64,000 bases of DNA from contig JAJKFL010000013.1 in the NCBI GenBank assembly GCA_021186555.1, positions 16,113,243 to 16,177,242 of the forward strand, written 5' to 3'. A model generated the notes under the pieces. That model searched no databases. It was given only the letters and a program-made list of their open reading frames with translations, and had not been told where the DNA came from. This document shows, piece by piece, positions 60,901-64,000 of this stretch (its first letter is position 1; each line of letters opens with the position of its first letter). The translations under genes and the position numbers were made by a program. The DNA comes from Reticulitermes speratus (taxonomy: Eukaryota > Arthropoda > Insecta > Blattodea > Rhinotermitidae).

Positions 60901-61964
60901 CAACATTGGTTTTCTCCTATCTTGTATGAGTAATATGTCACTTTAGAAGTAAGGCTGAACTTACGTACAAAAGGACTCAGGGTTCAAGGTTTTCCAGTTC
61001 ATTTCAGAGGTTTCCCCATATGTTCTCCATCCTTATGAATGTAAAACATACCTTGCATGATTCAGTAGGCATTTCAGACTGTTGATCCCATCAGTCTGTC
61101 ATCATTACCATCTTTCCAGCATGATAAGTAACTGGAATTTCTTCTACCTTTACAAGTTGATTTAGAAATCATTAACGTCAAAACACAGTAATGGTAAGAG
61201 TTCAAAATACGGTAACTAAAAGTATAAAGGTTGAACTTGTTGTGTATATAAATATAAATTCATCCAATTTTTAAAAAAAAATATGCTGTATATAAACAGG
61301 ATGTTGCTTTGTTGCAATTATACAAAGAGTTTTGACACATTACATTTTCACAAAATGTTTATACAGACACTGGGAAATCTTGTGATATCAGATGTCCTTA
61401 CAGCAGTGGCTGTGAAGATTACTGTCTTCGGGATGTGACACCATCTAGATTCATGCTTATGTTTCAAAAGAATATATCTGTGAGGCTACACAGCATCACA
61501 ACTAAGAAGACAGTAGTAATGTTCTGTGAAGTCTTCATGTGTCTGCACTTGATTTTGGATCCTCATGAATGATCCTGTATCATGACATTAACAAACTAGT
61601 TAAGTTAAATGCTCTGTGTGACTACTACTTTGTACTTCTGGTGTGGCAGGGGTCATTTAATTTTAACAAGTTCTGCTTCATTAGACACAACAGACATGTA
61701 AGTTCTTATACTAGTGGTGTATGTGCCTCTGTTATTAGGACCAGGGAAGGATTTGGTCGCTCAATCAGGGAAGGTAAAATGCGTGGTGATGGCGGAGGTG
61801 GACGAGTAGCTCATCCTGAAGGACCAGTAAATCGTCATGATGATATGCCAGACAGATTCCGTCAGGAACCAACAGAATTCTCCAATCAACAGTCTGATAG
61901 ATTCCATTACAAATCCTGGGATTCAAATCCTGAGCATGTACCCAAAGGACGAGCCTACTTTGAA
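21752..61964 (+). CDS. Arginine/serine-rich, probably nuclear protein (5' part; nine exons, incomplete)
   Basis: Nine exons join to an open frame of about 539 residues starting at ATG 21755 and still open at 61964, so the gene leaves the window. The N-terminus is an RS domain (M-R-S-R-S-P-S-R-R, then S-R-S-P-P). Next come a Gly/Pro/Ser section, an ordered block (F-D-V-N-E-L-K-K-I-T-V-D-I-R-R-N-L-P) and H-P-I-F-A-R-E-E-I. Long Arg/Asp/Glu/Ser-rich stretches follow, then N-P-E-H-V-P-K-G-R-A-Y-F-E. Composition suits an mRNA-processing or transcription cofactor; a THRAP3/BCLAF1-like protein is one possibility, unproven. Exon phases agree across seven of the eight joins; the last needs an acceptor 11 bases downstream. 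Intron 4 is 24 kb and full of transposons. Confidence 0.75.
22302..22398. repeat. Hairpin-forming inverted repeat
   Basis: CATTTAATAAATCAACCAAC (22302-22321), continuing to 22334, is mirrored by GTTGGTTGATTTATTAAATG ending at 22398. The stem is about 30 bp with few mismatches and a loop of about 30 bases. No TA or other target duplication is evident. It may be a tiny foldback transposon or a transcribed hairpin within the intron. Confidence 0.8.
22800..23300 (-). mobile_element. Non-LTR retrotransposon 3' ORF fragment
   Basis: The minus frame 23089-23298 carries Y-A-C-E-T-W-S-L-T-L-R and V-F-K-N-G-M-L-R-K-I. After a frameshift, M-R-W-V-G-H-V-A-H-M-G follows near 23000. This order (Y-G-C-E-T-W-S ... 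R-R-W-x-G-H-V-x-R-M) is the C-terminal region of a common insect endonuclease/RT LINE ORF. The RT core is absent. Confidence 0.8.
24254..24421 (+). CDS. RS gene exon 2
   Basis: Acceptor TTATGTTTTGTAG. It encodes 56 residues including R-S-R-S-P-P-Q-R-E-P-K and a charged run R-E-R-P-R-E-Q-E-R-D-R-E-R-R. Donor AG|GTGATT; phase 2 in and out. Confidence 0.85.
25955..26855 (-). mobile_element. pogo-like DNA transposon, internally deleted
   Basis: Inverted ends CCGTATATGCTCGAATCTAA (left) and CCGTATATTCTCGAATCTAA (right, complement) are followed by matching CCGCAC. TA target duplications lie at 25953-25954 and 26856-26857. The 901-bp element carries one minus-strand ORF (see next entry). The catalytic DDE region is missing, so it is non-autonomous. 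The right end also contains a second, inner GCGGATTAGATTCG copy. Confidence 0.9.
26168..26538 (-). pseudogene. Brinker/CENP-B-type DNA-binding ORF of the pogo-like element
   Basis: From Met at 26538 the minus frame encodes K-R-L-S-Y-T-A-K-F-K-R-E-V-I, E-E-N-G-N-R-K-A-A-A-I-F-G-V and V-R-L-W-R-K-H. This is a Brinker-like helix-turn-helix (BrkDBD), as used by pogo-group transposases. It continues through K-K-G-R-F-P-E-I-D to F-V-S-Y-D-L-L, the start of a CENP-B-type second domain. One missing base after D-L-L shifts the frame to a stop near 26230. In the other frame, E-A-I-K-K-A-R-S-L-N-I-P-R runs straight into an acidic tail D-D-G-E-S-D-E-stop (26168). An internal deletion has thus joined the DNA-binding head to the C-terminus. 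Confidence 0.75.
27189..27386 (+). CDS. RS gene exon 3
   Basis: Acceptor TTTTATGTACAG. It encodes 66 residues rich in Gly, Ser and Pro (G-G-H-L-G-S-Y-S-G-S-V-G-G-P, Y-P-Q-G-G-P-G-S-D) ending V-S-M-S-E-R. Donor AG|GTATGT, phase 2 in and out. Low-complexity, probably disordered. Confidence 0.85.
28455..29205 (+). pseudogene. Endonuclease domain of the RTE-type LINE
   Basis: Frame 1 (to 28766) starts near E-L-R-I-A-T-W-N-V-R-T-L and has L-Q-E-I-R-W-P-G-K-G, the metal-binding Glu region. A shift around 28740 moves to the 28726-29205 frame with I-I-L-G-D-F-N-A-K-V-G and the closing S-D-H-F-L-V-R-A. Domain order is that of an APE-type nuclease, which nicks the target DNA in target-primed reverse transcription. 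Confidence 0.85.
29206..31355 (+). pseudogene. Linker, reverse transcriptase and C-terminal region of the RTE-type LINE
   Basis: The 29315-30151 frame gives a Lys/Glu-rich linker and the RT start (G-H-D-Q-I-P-A-E-L-I-K, H-K-K-G-D, N-Y-R-A-V-T-L-L). The 30211-30627 frame gives fingers/palm with L-F-T-D-F-Q-A-A-Y-D-S-V and the Y-A-D-D box. The 30685-30921 and 30930-31355 frames give thumb and C-terminus (L-G-T-V-L-T, Y-G-A-E-A-W-T-L, G-R-P-R-N-R-W). Four breaks separate the parts. Confidence 0.85.
31623..31825 (+). CDS. RS gene exon 4 (ordered conserved-looking block)
   Basis: Acceptor TACAAATTGTAG. It encodes about 68 residues including D-H-P-V-F-R-G-P-E-G-T, F-D-V-N-E-L-K-K-I-T and D-I-R-R-N-L-P, ending E-D-V-V-M-V-R-R-P. 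Unlike its neighbours it is not low-complexity, so it is the best place to search for homologues. Phase 2 in, phase 1 out, donor CCAG|GTATGT. Confidence 0.85.
31988..32093. repeat. Foldback repeat with GTCTTCTGGGATGTGA ends
   Basis: GTCTTCTGGGATGTGAC (31988-32004) is inverted at 32076-32093 (CATCACATTCCAGAAGAC). The enclosed about 70 bases resemble those of a second copy at 61424-61511. Right-end-like pieces (CATNCCAGAAGAC) occur alone near 46682, 51788 and 55450. Confidence 0.7.
32590..32840 (+). mobile_element. LINE ORF 3' fragment
   Basis: The plus frame reads E-S-I-R-L-Q-Q-A-G-H-I-A-R-V-G-D-T-R-S, a degenerate form of the R-x-x-W-x-G-H-V-A-R-M-G-D-T-R block at the end of insect RT LINE ORFs. 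A Lys/Arg-rich stretch follows. It is strongly diverged and truncated on both sides. Confidence 0.6.
33576..34055 (+). mobile_element. Tigger-like DNA transposon remnant, copy A
   Basis: Ends TTTAATCTGGC (33582) and, inverted, GCCAGATTAAA (34036) match those of copy B at 41982-42751. Inside, I-T-L-I-P-Q-K-L-E-T-V-R-K-I-E-S-G-E resembles a CENP-B-type helix-turn-helix start, and M-T-R-P-M-I-I-E-K-V-K-S-F-Y-G-E-M is the second DNA-binding part. The sequence between them is deleted compared with copy B, and the catalytic region is missing. Confidence 0.75.
38200..38234. repeat. C-rich low-complexity tract
   Basis: About 30 C in 35 bases, interrupted by TA and A. It could form an i-motif, or a G-quadruplex on the complement. 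Length is prone to sequencing error. Confidence 0.85.
40278..40465 (+). CDS. Possible alternative (terminal) exon of the RS gene
   Basis: A strong acceptor (CCTGTCTTCCCGCAG, AG at 40276-40277) starts an exon that continues the phase-1 end of exon 4 exactly. It reads E-L-T-T-D-E-R-E-Y-I-L-M-I-R-D-A-Q and runs for 62 codons to TAG 40463-40465. Residues are mixed and hydrophilic, not repeat-like. A stop without a donor in the right phase suggests an alternative C-terminus, with ATTAAA near 40748 as a possible polyadenylation signal. If real it gives a short isoform lacking everything from exon 5 on. A chance ORF remains possible. Confidence 0.45.
41060..41545 (+). pseudogene. Degenerate DUF4817-type mariner-like transposase, N-terminal half
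   Basis: Pieces in shifting frames read P-E-N-V-A-R (41175), then N-D-L-K-F-H-H-Y-K-I-Q-V-S-Q-Q, Q-F-C-Y-Q-F and, after a shift, N-E-Q-N-F-Q-Y-W-A-A-E-E-P-Q-E-L. This is the order found in insect transposases with a DUF4817 N-terminus followed by the first catalytic Asp region. Multiple stops and indels make it inactive; no inverted repeats were found. Confidence 0.65.
41982..42751 (+). mobile_element. Tigger-like DNA transposon remnant, copy B
   Basis: Inverted ends CAGTAGAATTCCTTTAA (41982) and CAGAGTAGTATTCCTTTAA (complement of 42733-42751). From ATG 42138 the frames give M-A-L-K-G-P-K-M-S-K-Q, then I-P-Q-K-R-E-M-I-I-R-F-E-S-G-E-G (HTH). Next come L-A-Q-L-D-K-V and S-E-G-N-R-V-T-G-P-M-L-I-E-K-A-K-S-L-Y-G, the CENP-B-like second domain. 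The DDE domain is absent and several frameshifts occur. Confidence 0.8.
42955..42981. repeat. (GATGAT)/(GAAT)n microsatellite
   Basis: GATGATGATGAATGAATGAATGAATG-type run; a compound tri/tetranucleotide repeat. It may mark a lost LINE tail, though no LINE sequence was recognised beside it. Confidence 0.7.
46615..46710 (+). repeat. Dispersed K-M-E-A / I-P-E-D repeat copy
   Basis: The plus frame reads K-M-E-A-T-R-F-S-K-M-L-V-P-I-Y-Q-T-L-R-H followed by Y-I-P-E-D-R-E. It is the clearest copy of this coding-like repeat in the window. No start codon context or splice sites support expression. Confidence 0.6.
47110..48431 (+). mobile_element. Mariner transposon, nearly complete
   Basis: Thirty-base inverted repeats (27 of 30 identical, core GGTCTGTCCGGAAAG / AGTCTGTCCGGAAAG) bound a 1322-bp element. 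TA duplications lie at 47108-47109 and 48432-48433. Length, ends and a single transposase ORF are those of a classical mariner. AATAAA occurs just after the ORF near 48380. Confidence 0.95.
47306..48371 (+). pseudogene. Mariner DD34D transposase with stop and frameshift
   Basis: From ATG 47306 the frame gives an N-terminal helix-turn-helix pair (Y-A-I-K-F-C-V-K-M, Q-V-Y-R-W-H-K-A-F-K-D-G and R-R-L-T-V-R-M-I-A-E-E-L-G). The first catalytic Asp follows in V-I-T-G-D-E-S-W. A TGA at about 47840 interrupts W-H-T / T-S-P-R-P-K-K-A-R, and a T-run near 47905-47916 shifts the frame. The second Asp (L-H-H-D-N-A-P-S-H) and the third (S-P-D-L-A-P-C-D-F-F) are 34 residues apart, as required for DD34D. The protein ends D-H-I-N-V-stop at 48371. 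It is dead by two small lesions only. Confidence 0.93.
50240..50335 (-). repeat. tRNA-derived SINE-like fragment
   Basis: The minus strand begins GAACCTGGATAGCTCAGTCA and continues GTACAATGACTAGG, an A-box region like that of a Lys-type tRNA. Downstream sequence diverges and no clear B box is left. It shares its layout with 62225-62475. Confidence 0.55.
51725..51815 (+). repeat. Dispersed K-x-x-A / I-P-E-D repeat copy
   Basis: The plus frame reads M-K-A-L-Q-S-F-K-I-L-G-T-T-C-P-L-S-Q-H-D followed by I-P-E-D-V-N, aligning with the copy at 46615. It ends in the CATACCAGAAGAC motif. Confidence 0.5.
55320..55475 (+). repeat. Dispersed repeat with CATTCCAGAAGAC end
   Basis: The segment ends CACATTCCAGAAGACAGGAA (about 55448-55467), the right-end motif of the foldback family, read as H-I-P-E-D-R. 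The preceding 100 bases are diverged. Confidence 0.4.
56103..56234 (+). CDS. RS gene exon 5
   Basis: Acceptor ACGTTATTAG. It completes the split Gly codon and reads E-G-S-H-P-I-F-A-R-E-E-I-L, then a Ser run S-S-R-S-S-S-S-L and V-V-A-I-V-D-E-T-P-P. 44 residues, phase 1 in and out. Joining to exon 4 gives the smooth sequence V-R-R-P-G-E-G-S-H-P-I-F. Confidence 0.8.
56235..57396 (+). other. RS gene intron 5
   Basis: AT-rich, with no recognised element. A G-rich patch near 56538-56560 is unremarkable. Confidence 0.7.
57397..57586 (+). CDS. RS gene exon 6
   Basis: Acceptor CTCATATTTCAG. It encodes about 63 residues rich in Arg, Asp, Tyr and Pro (F-E-S-P-S-R-H-P-D-A-P-G-R, R-D-Y-P-H-S-S-R-D-Y-D-R) ending M-E-D-R-F-E-R. 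Phase 1 in, phase 2 out, donor CG|GTAGGA. Confidence 0.82.
57587..59298 (+). other. RS gene intron 6
   Basis: Holds the mariner derivative at 57739-58124 and a short dispersed-repeat core near 58380-58450 (K-M-E-V-F-L-Q-N-V-G). The rest is unassigned. Confidence 0.75.
57739..58124 (-). mobile_element. Mariner deletion derivative (386 bp)
   Basis: Inverted ends share AGGGTTATCCAGAAAGTAAA and are flanked by TA at 57737-57738 and 58125-58126. The minus ORF (57838-58146) carries the transposase C-terminus: P-S-D-F-H-L-F-L-H-L-K-K-H-L, E-E-V-K-N-E-V and I-Q-K-L-V-P-R-L-N-K-W, closing D-K-G-G-D-Y-V-E-K. The 5' two-thirds of the transposase, including two catalytic Asp, is deleted. This is a different mariner family from 47110-48431. 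Confidence 0.92.
59299..59418 (+). CDS. RS gene exon 7
   Basis: Acceptor CTTATTTACAG. 40 residues, R-G-E-D-L-R-H-E-L-E-Q-R-R-R-D-D-S-R to M-D-Y-R-V-D-S-D, charged and probably helical or disordered. Phase 2 in and out, donor AG|GTGGGA. Confidence 0.82.
59419..60569 (+). other. RS gene intron 7
   Basis: AT-rich, no element recognised. Overlapping frames at 59832-60140 are unsupported. Confidence 0.7.
60570..60751 (+). CDS. RS gene exon 8
   Basis: Acceptor AATGTAACAG. It encodes about 61 residues with R-T-D-R-H-D-D-R-D-S-G-H-S-R and G-R-D-R-E-R-E-R-S-H-R-G, then P-S-P-P-G-S-D-R-R-R. Phase 2 in, phase 1 out, donor CGTG|GTAAGT. Confidence 0.82.
61424..61511. repeat. Foldback repeat, second copy
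   Basis: GTCTTCGGGATGTGAC at 61424-61439 and the inverted CATCACAACTAAGAAGAC at 61494-61511 match the ends of the copy at 31988-32093. The internal ATGTTTCA-AAGAA block is also shared. It lies in RS gene intron 8. Confidence 0.6.
61750..61964 (+). CDS. RS gene exon 9
   Basis: The frame reads F-G-R-S-I-R-E-G-K-M-R, then D-R-F-R-Q-E-P-T-E-F and N-P-E-H-V-P-K-G-R-A-Y-F-E. Donor GAA|GTAAGG, phase 0. The best-looking acceptor (GTTATTAG, AG at 61737-61738) would start the exon at 61739 but breaks the frame with exon 8. The AG at 61748-61749, giving a start at 61750, restores it (R-R-R-G-F-G-R-S). A missed small exon would also solve this. The gene continues beyond the window. Confidence 0.7.
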
Positions 61965-62224
61965 GTAAGGAAGACACGTAATAATTATTATTTTGAAATT
62001 ATACAGTTAATCACCCTCTCGCATCACCTAAGGTTCAATTTTACTGATCCTAAATCAGCAGTTTTAGTGTTAAATTCCCTCCAATTAAGGTTTTCTTCTG
62101 TTTATTTTGTCACAGTATCGTTCTTTAAAGAAACCTGAAATGAGAGTTAACTCATTTTTTTGTTTTCACATTGTAACACCACTAGTTTCAGTTTCCTTTT
62201 AGTAGGACACTAGTTGTCCATCCC

Positions 62225-62475
62225 ATTAATTCATAAAGGTTAAGGTAAAGATAAAGTTGTTCCTGTCCACACCGTGAAGGCATATAGGAGGCGCAGAGGT
62301 ATTGCTGTACCAATTCCTAGTGTCAGCGCAAGAAGGAATTGAGCAGTGAACATCATGCCCTGGCTGGTTTACCCCCCGGGAGAAGAACCCCGGAACCCAT
62401 CGAATAGGAGGCTGGGTGGGCCCCAGATTGCCCAGCCCATAGCTTAGTCACTATACTGTGCTATCCTGGCTTCTC
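62225..62475 (-). repeat. tRNA-derived SINE-like element
   Basis: The minus strand starts AGCCAGGATAGCACAGTATA, an A-box-like head. About 55 bases on it has GGGTTCCGGGGTTC, which is B-box-like. A GC-richer body of about 170 bases follows. This fits the head-plus-body build of a SINE; it is related to 50240-50335. Confidence 0.55.
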
Positions 62476-62639
62476 CTTTAATTCATGAGTGGTACAGAAT
62501 ATGAGGCATGTACAACTGAAACTAGTTTGTGGCAGTGTGGACAGCACAGCTACGTGTTGGACTCGGTAAACACACCAGCAGACATGGCTAAAGTGCAGTG
62601 CAGCTTAAAGGTAGTGTACTGGCTGGTGAATTTGTCCAA

Positions 62640-63095
62640 ACAGGACCAGGGGCACATCGAGAGACACCTGCTTCTGGACTTCATATCATGTAACAACACA
62701 ATCAGTGCAAACCATTACTATCTGAGTCTTCAACAGCTGCTATCAAGATCAAGAACACACATGAAGATAAACTAACAGATGGCATCATCCCCCTTGCACA
62801 GTAGTGCTCACCTCTATTTGGCCTACAGATTTCAGCTCCAGCTGAATGCCATATGATGGGAGGTACTCAGACATCCTGTATACAGCCCAGACTTTTTGCC
62901 ATGTGATTTTTCACATCTTTGGGCCATTAAAGACTGCCCTCAAGAGGCTGTACATTCACATTGGTTGATGATGAGCAAGTGGCTATGGTACAGTGGTTTA
63001 GGCAGCAGCCCAAAGAATAGTTCTTTGCAGATGGAATGTGCCAACTTCTGTATCAGTGGGACTGCTGTCTGACTGCCTGTGATGATTTTTCTAAC
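62640..63095 (+). pseudogene. Degenerate mariner-like transposase fragment
   Basis: Shifting frames give H-I-E-R-H-L-L-L-D-F-I-S, then A-Y-R-F-Q-L-Q-L-N-A and W-E-V-L-R-H-P-V-Y-S-P-D-F-L-P-C-D-F. After another shift, R-Q-Q-P-K-E and F-F-A-D-G-M follow. The P-C-D-F motif is the third catalytic Asp region of mariner transposases. Several stops are present and no inverted repeats were found. Confidence 0.65.
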
Positions 63096-63240
63096 CGTTA
63101 CAATATTTTTACCTGTGACCATCGTCCAGCAGGTTTCAGTTGTAAGTGCCTTGTGTTAAGTGTCATATATGTCATTGCAGTTCTTGTGTTTCCTCTCAGT
63201 AATTTAATAATTTTCTCCATTCTTGCATTGTAACTGCAAT

Positions 63241-63823
63241 ATTATCAGTAAAGACCTTTCTTGGTTTTTGCTGTCTTACTTATAATCTGCCAGTCGTATT
63301 TGCGATATTGACACATGCTGTTCCTTTCTATAAGCATTGGTTTCAGTTTCTTCCAAATTCACCCACGATTATCAGTAAAGACCTATCTTGGTTTTTGTTC
63401 TCCTGCTTATAATCTGTCAGTGGTATTTGCGATATTGACACATGCTGTTCCTTTCTATAAGCACAGGTTTATTTTCCCTTCTCCCATAAACAAAATCAGT
63501 TTCTTCCAAATGTACCCATGATTATCAGTAAAGACCTATCTTGGTTTTTGCTCTCCTGCTTATAATCTGTCAGTGGTATCTGCAATATTGACACATGCTG
63601 TTCCTTTCTATAAGCACAGGTTTATTTTTCCTTCTCTCATAAATGAAATCAGTTCTTCCAAATTCACCCAAGATTATCAGTAAAGACCTATCTTGGTTTT
63701 TGCTCTCCTACTTAAATCTGTCAGTGGTATTTGCGATATTGACACATGCTGTTACTTTCTGTAAGCATTGGTTTATTTTCCCCTCTCATAAACCGATCAG
63801 TTTCTTCCAAATTCCCCATATGT
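63241..63823. repeat. Tandem repeat array, about four units of ~152 bp
   Basis: ATTATCAGTAAAGACC recurs at 63241, 63368, 63521 and 63673. Each copy is followed by CTTGGTTTTTGCT, GATATTGACACATGCTGTT and CAGTTTCTTCCAAAT. Spacing is 127, 153 and 152 bases, the first unit lacking about 25 bases. Units differ by scattered substitutions. Repeated frames inside it are artefacts. The array ends near 63823, about 175 bases before the window end. Confidence 0.9.
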
Positions 63824-64000
63824 GAGTCTTTTAAAATGAGGTAGTTCATGGTCACTTCATTACTGCCAGTGCTGACCTCTGCAATAGCAATTTATTTCTA
63901 AAATGGGAGTTTATTAGCCTTGCACCTTGTTCCACTCATTTCAAAATTACGGAGTTAACCTGATCTCAGTTTATTCATACCTTTCTGCTATCTCACTTCT

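Larger units (their letters stand above)
61965..64000 (+). other. RS gene intron 9 / downstream DNA to window end
   Basis: Contains a SINE-like segment (62225-62475), a mariner relic (62640-63095) and a tandem array (63241-63823). No further exon of the RS gene was recognised. Confidence 0.6.

Noticed and set aside
61650..61709. Candidate small exon after TGGCAG at 61649
   Set aside because: With the phase-1 end of exon 8 it runs into a stop after two codons, so it cannot repair the phase conflict.

Overview
The window looks like insect nuclear DNA: AT-rich, genes split by long GT-AG introns, and a heavy load of transposon debris. Several dispersed repeats read as a coding-like consensus (K-M-E-A ... 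I-P-E-D) that I associate with cockroach and termite genomes. Blattodea is therefore my best guess; this is an impression, not a search result. No bacterial-style operons, CRISPR arrays or canonical tRNA/rRNA genes were seen.

Two host genes are supported, both on the + strand. (1) A complete Rpn11/PSMD14 gene, the deubiquitinase of the 26S proteasome lid, has five coding exons between 7332 and 14722. They join in frame to 311 codons with an intact JAMM zinc site. A perfect three-unit heat-shock element (6711-6723) lies upstream. (2) The 5' part of a long gene for an arginine/serine-rich, probably nuclear protein begins at about 21752 and runs off the right edge. Nine exons (21752-21963, 24254-24421, 27189-27386, 31623-31825, 56103-56234, 57397-57586, 59299-59418, 60570-60751, and one ending at 61964) share matching splice phases, apart from one ambiguity at the last acceptor. 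They give about 539 residues. An in-phase alternative exon at 40278-40465 could give a short isoform.

Layout. 1-6620: transposon fragments, namely a pogo-like MITE, a diverged direct duplication and two pieces of a non-LTR retrotransposon. 6630-14810: Rpn11, with tRNA-derived SINE-like pieces and an unassigned minus-strand ORF in intron 2. 14810-21750: intergenic, with transposase and Penelope-type remnants and a 200-bp tandem duplication. 21752-64000: the RS-rich gene. Its introns hold a LINE fragment and a hairpin, a pogo-like element with a Brinker-type DNA-binding ORF, a near full-length RTE-type LINE with a perfect 15-bp target-site duplication, a 1.3-kb mariner, a mariner deletion derivative, two Tigger-like remnants, SINE-like pieces, foldback repeats and a terminal tandem array.

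I found no convincing new multi-gene system. The items most worth following are the heat-shock element near the proteasome gene, the alternative exon in the RS gene, the shortened pogo element that has kept its DNA-binding head and acidic tail, and the unassigned ORF inside Rpn11 intron 2. Homology statements come from recognising motifs by eye, with no database search.
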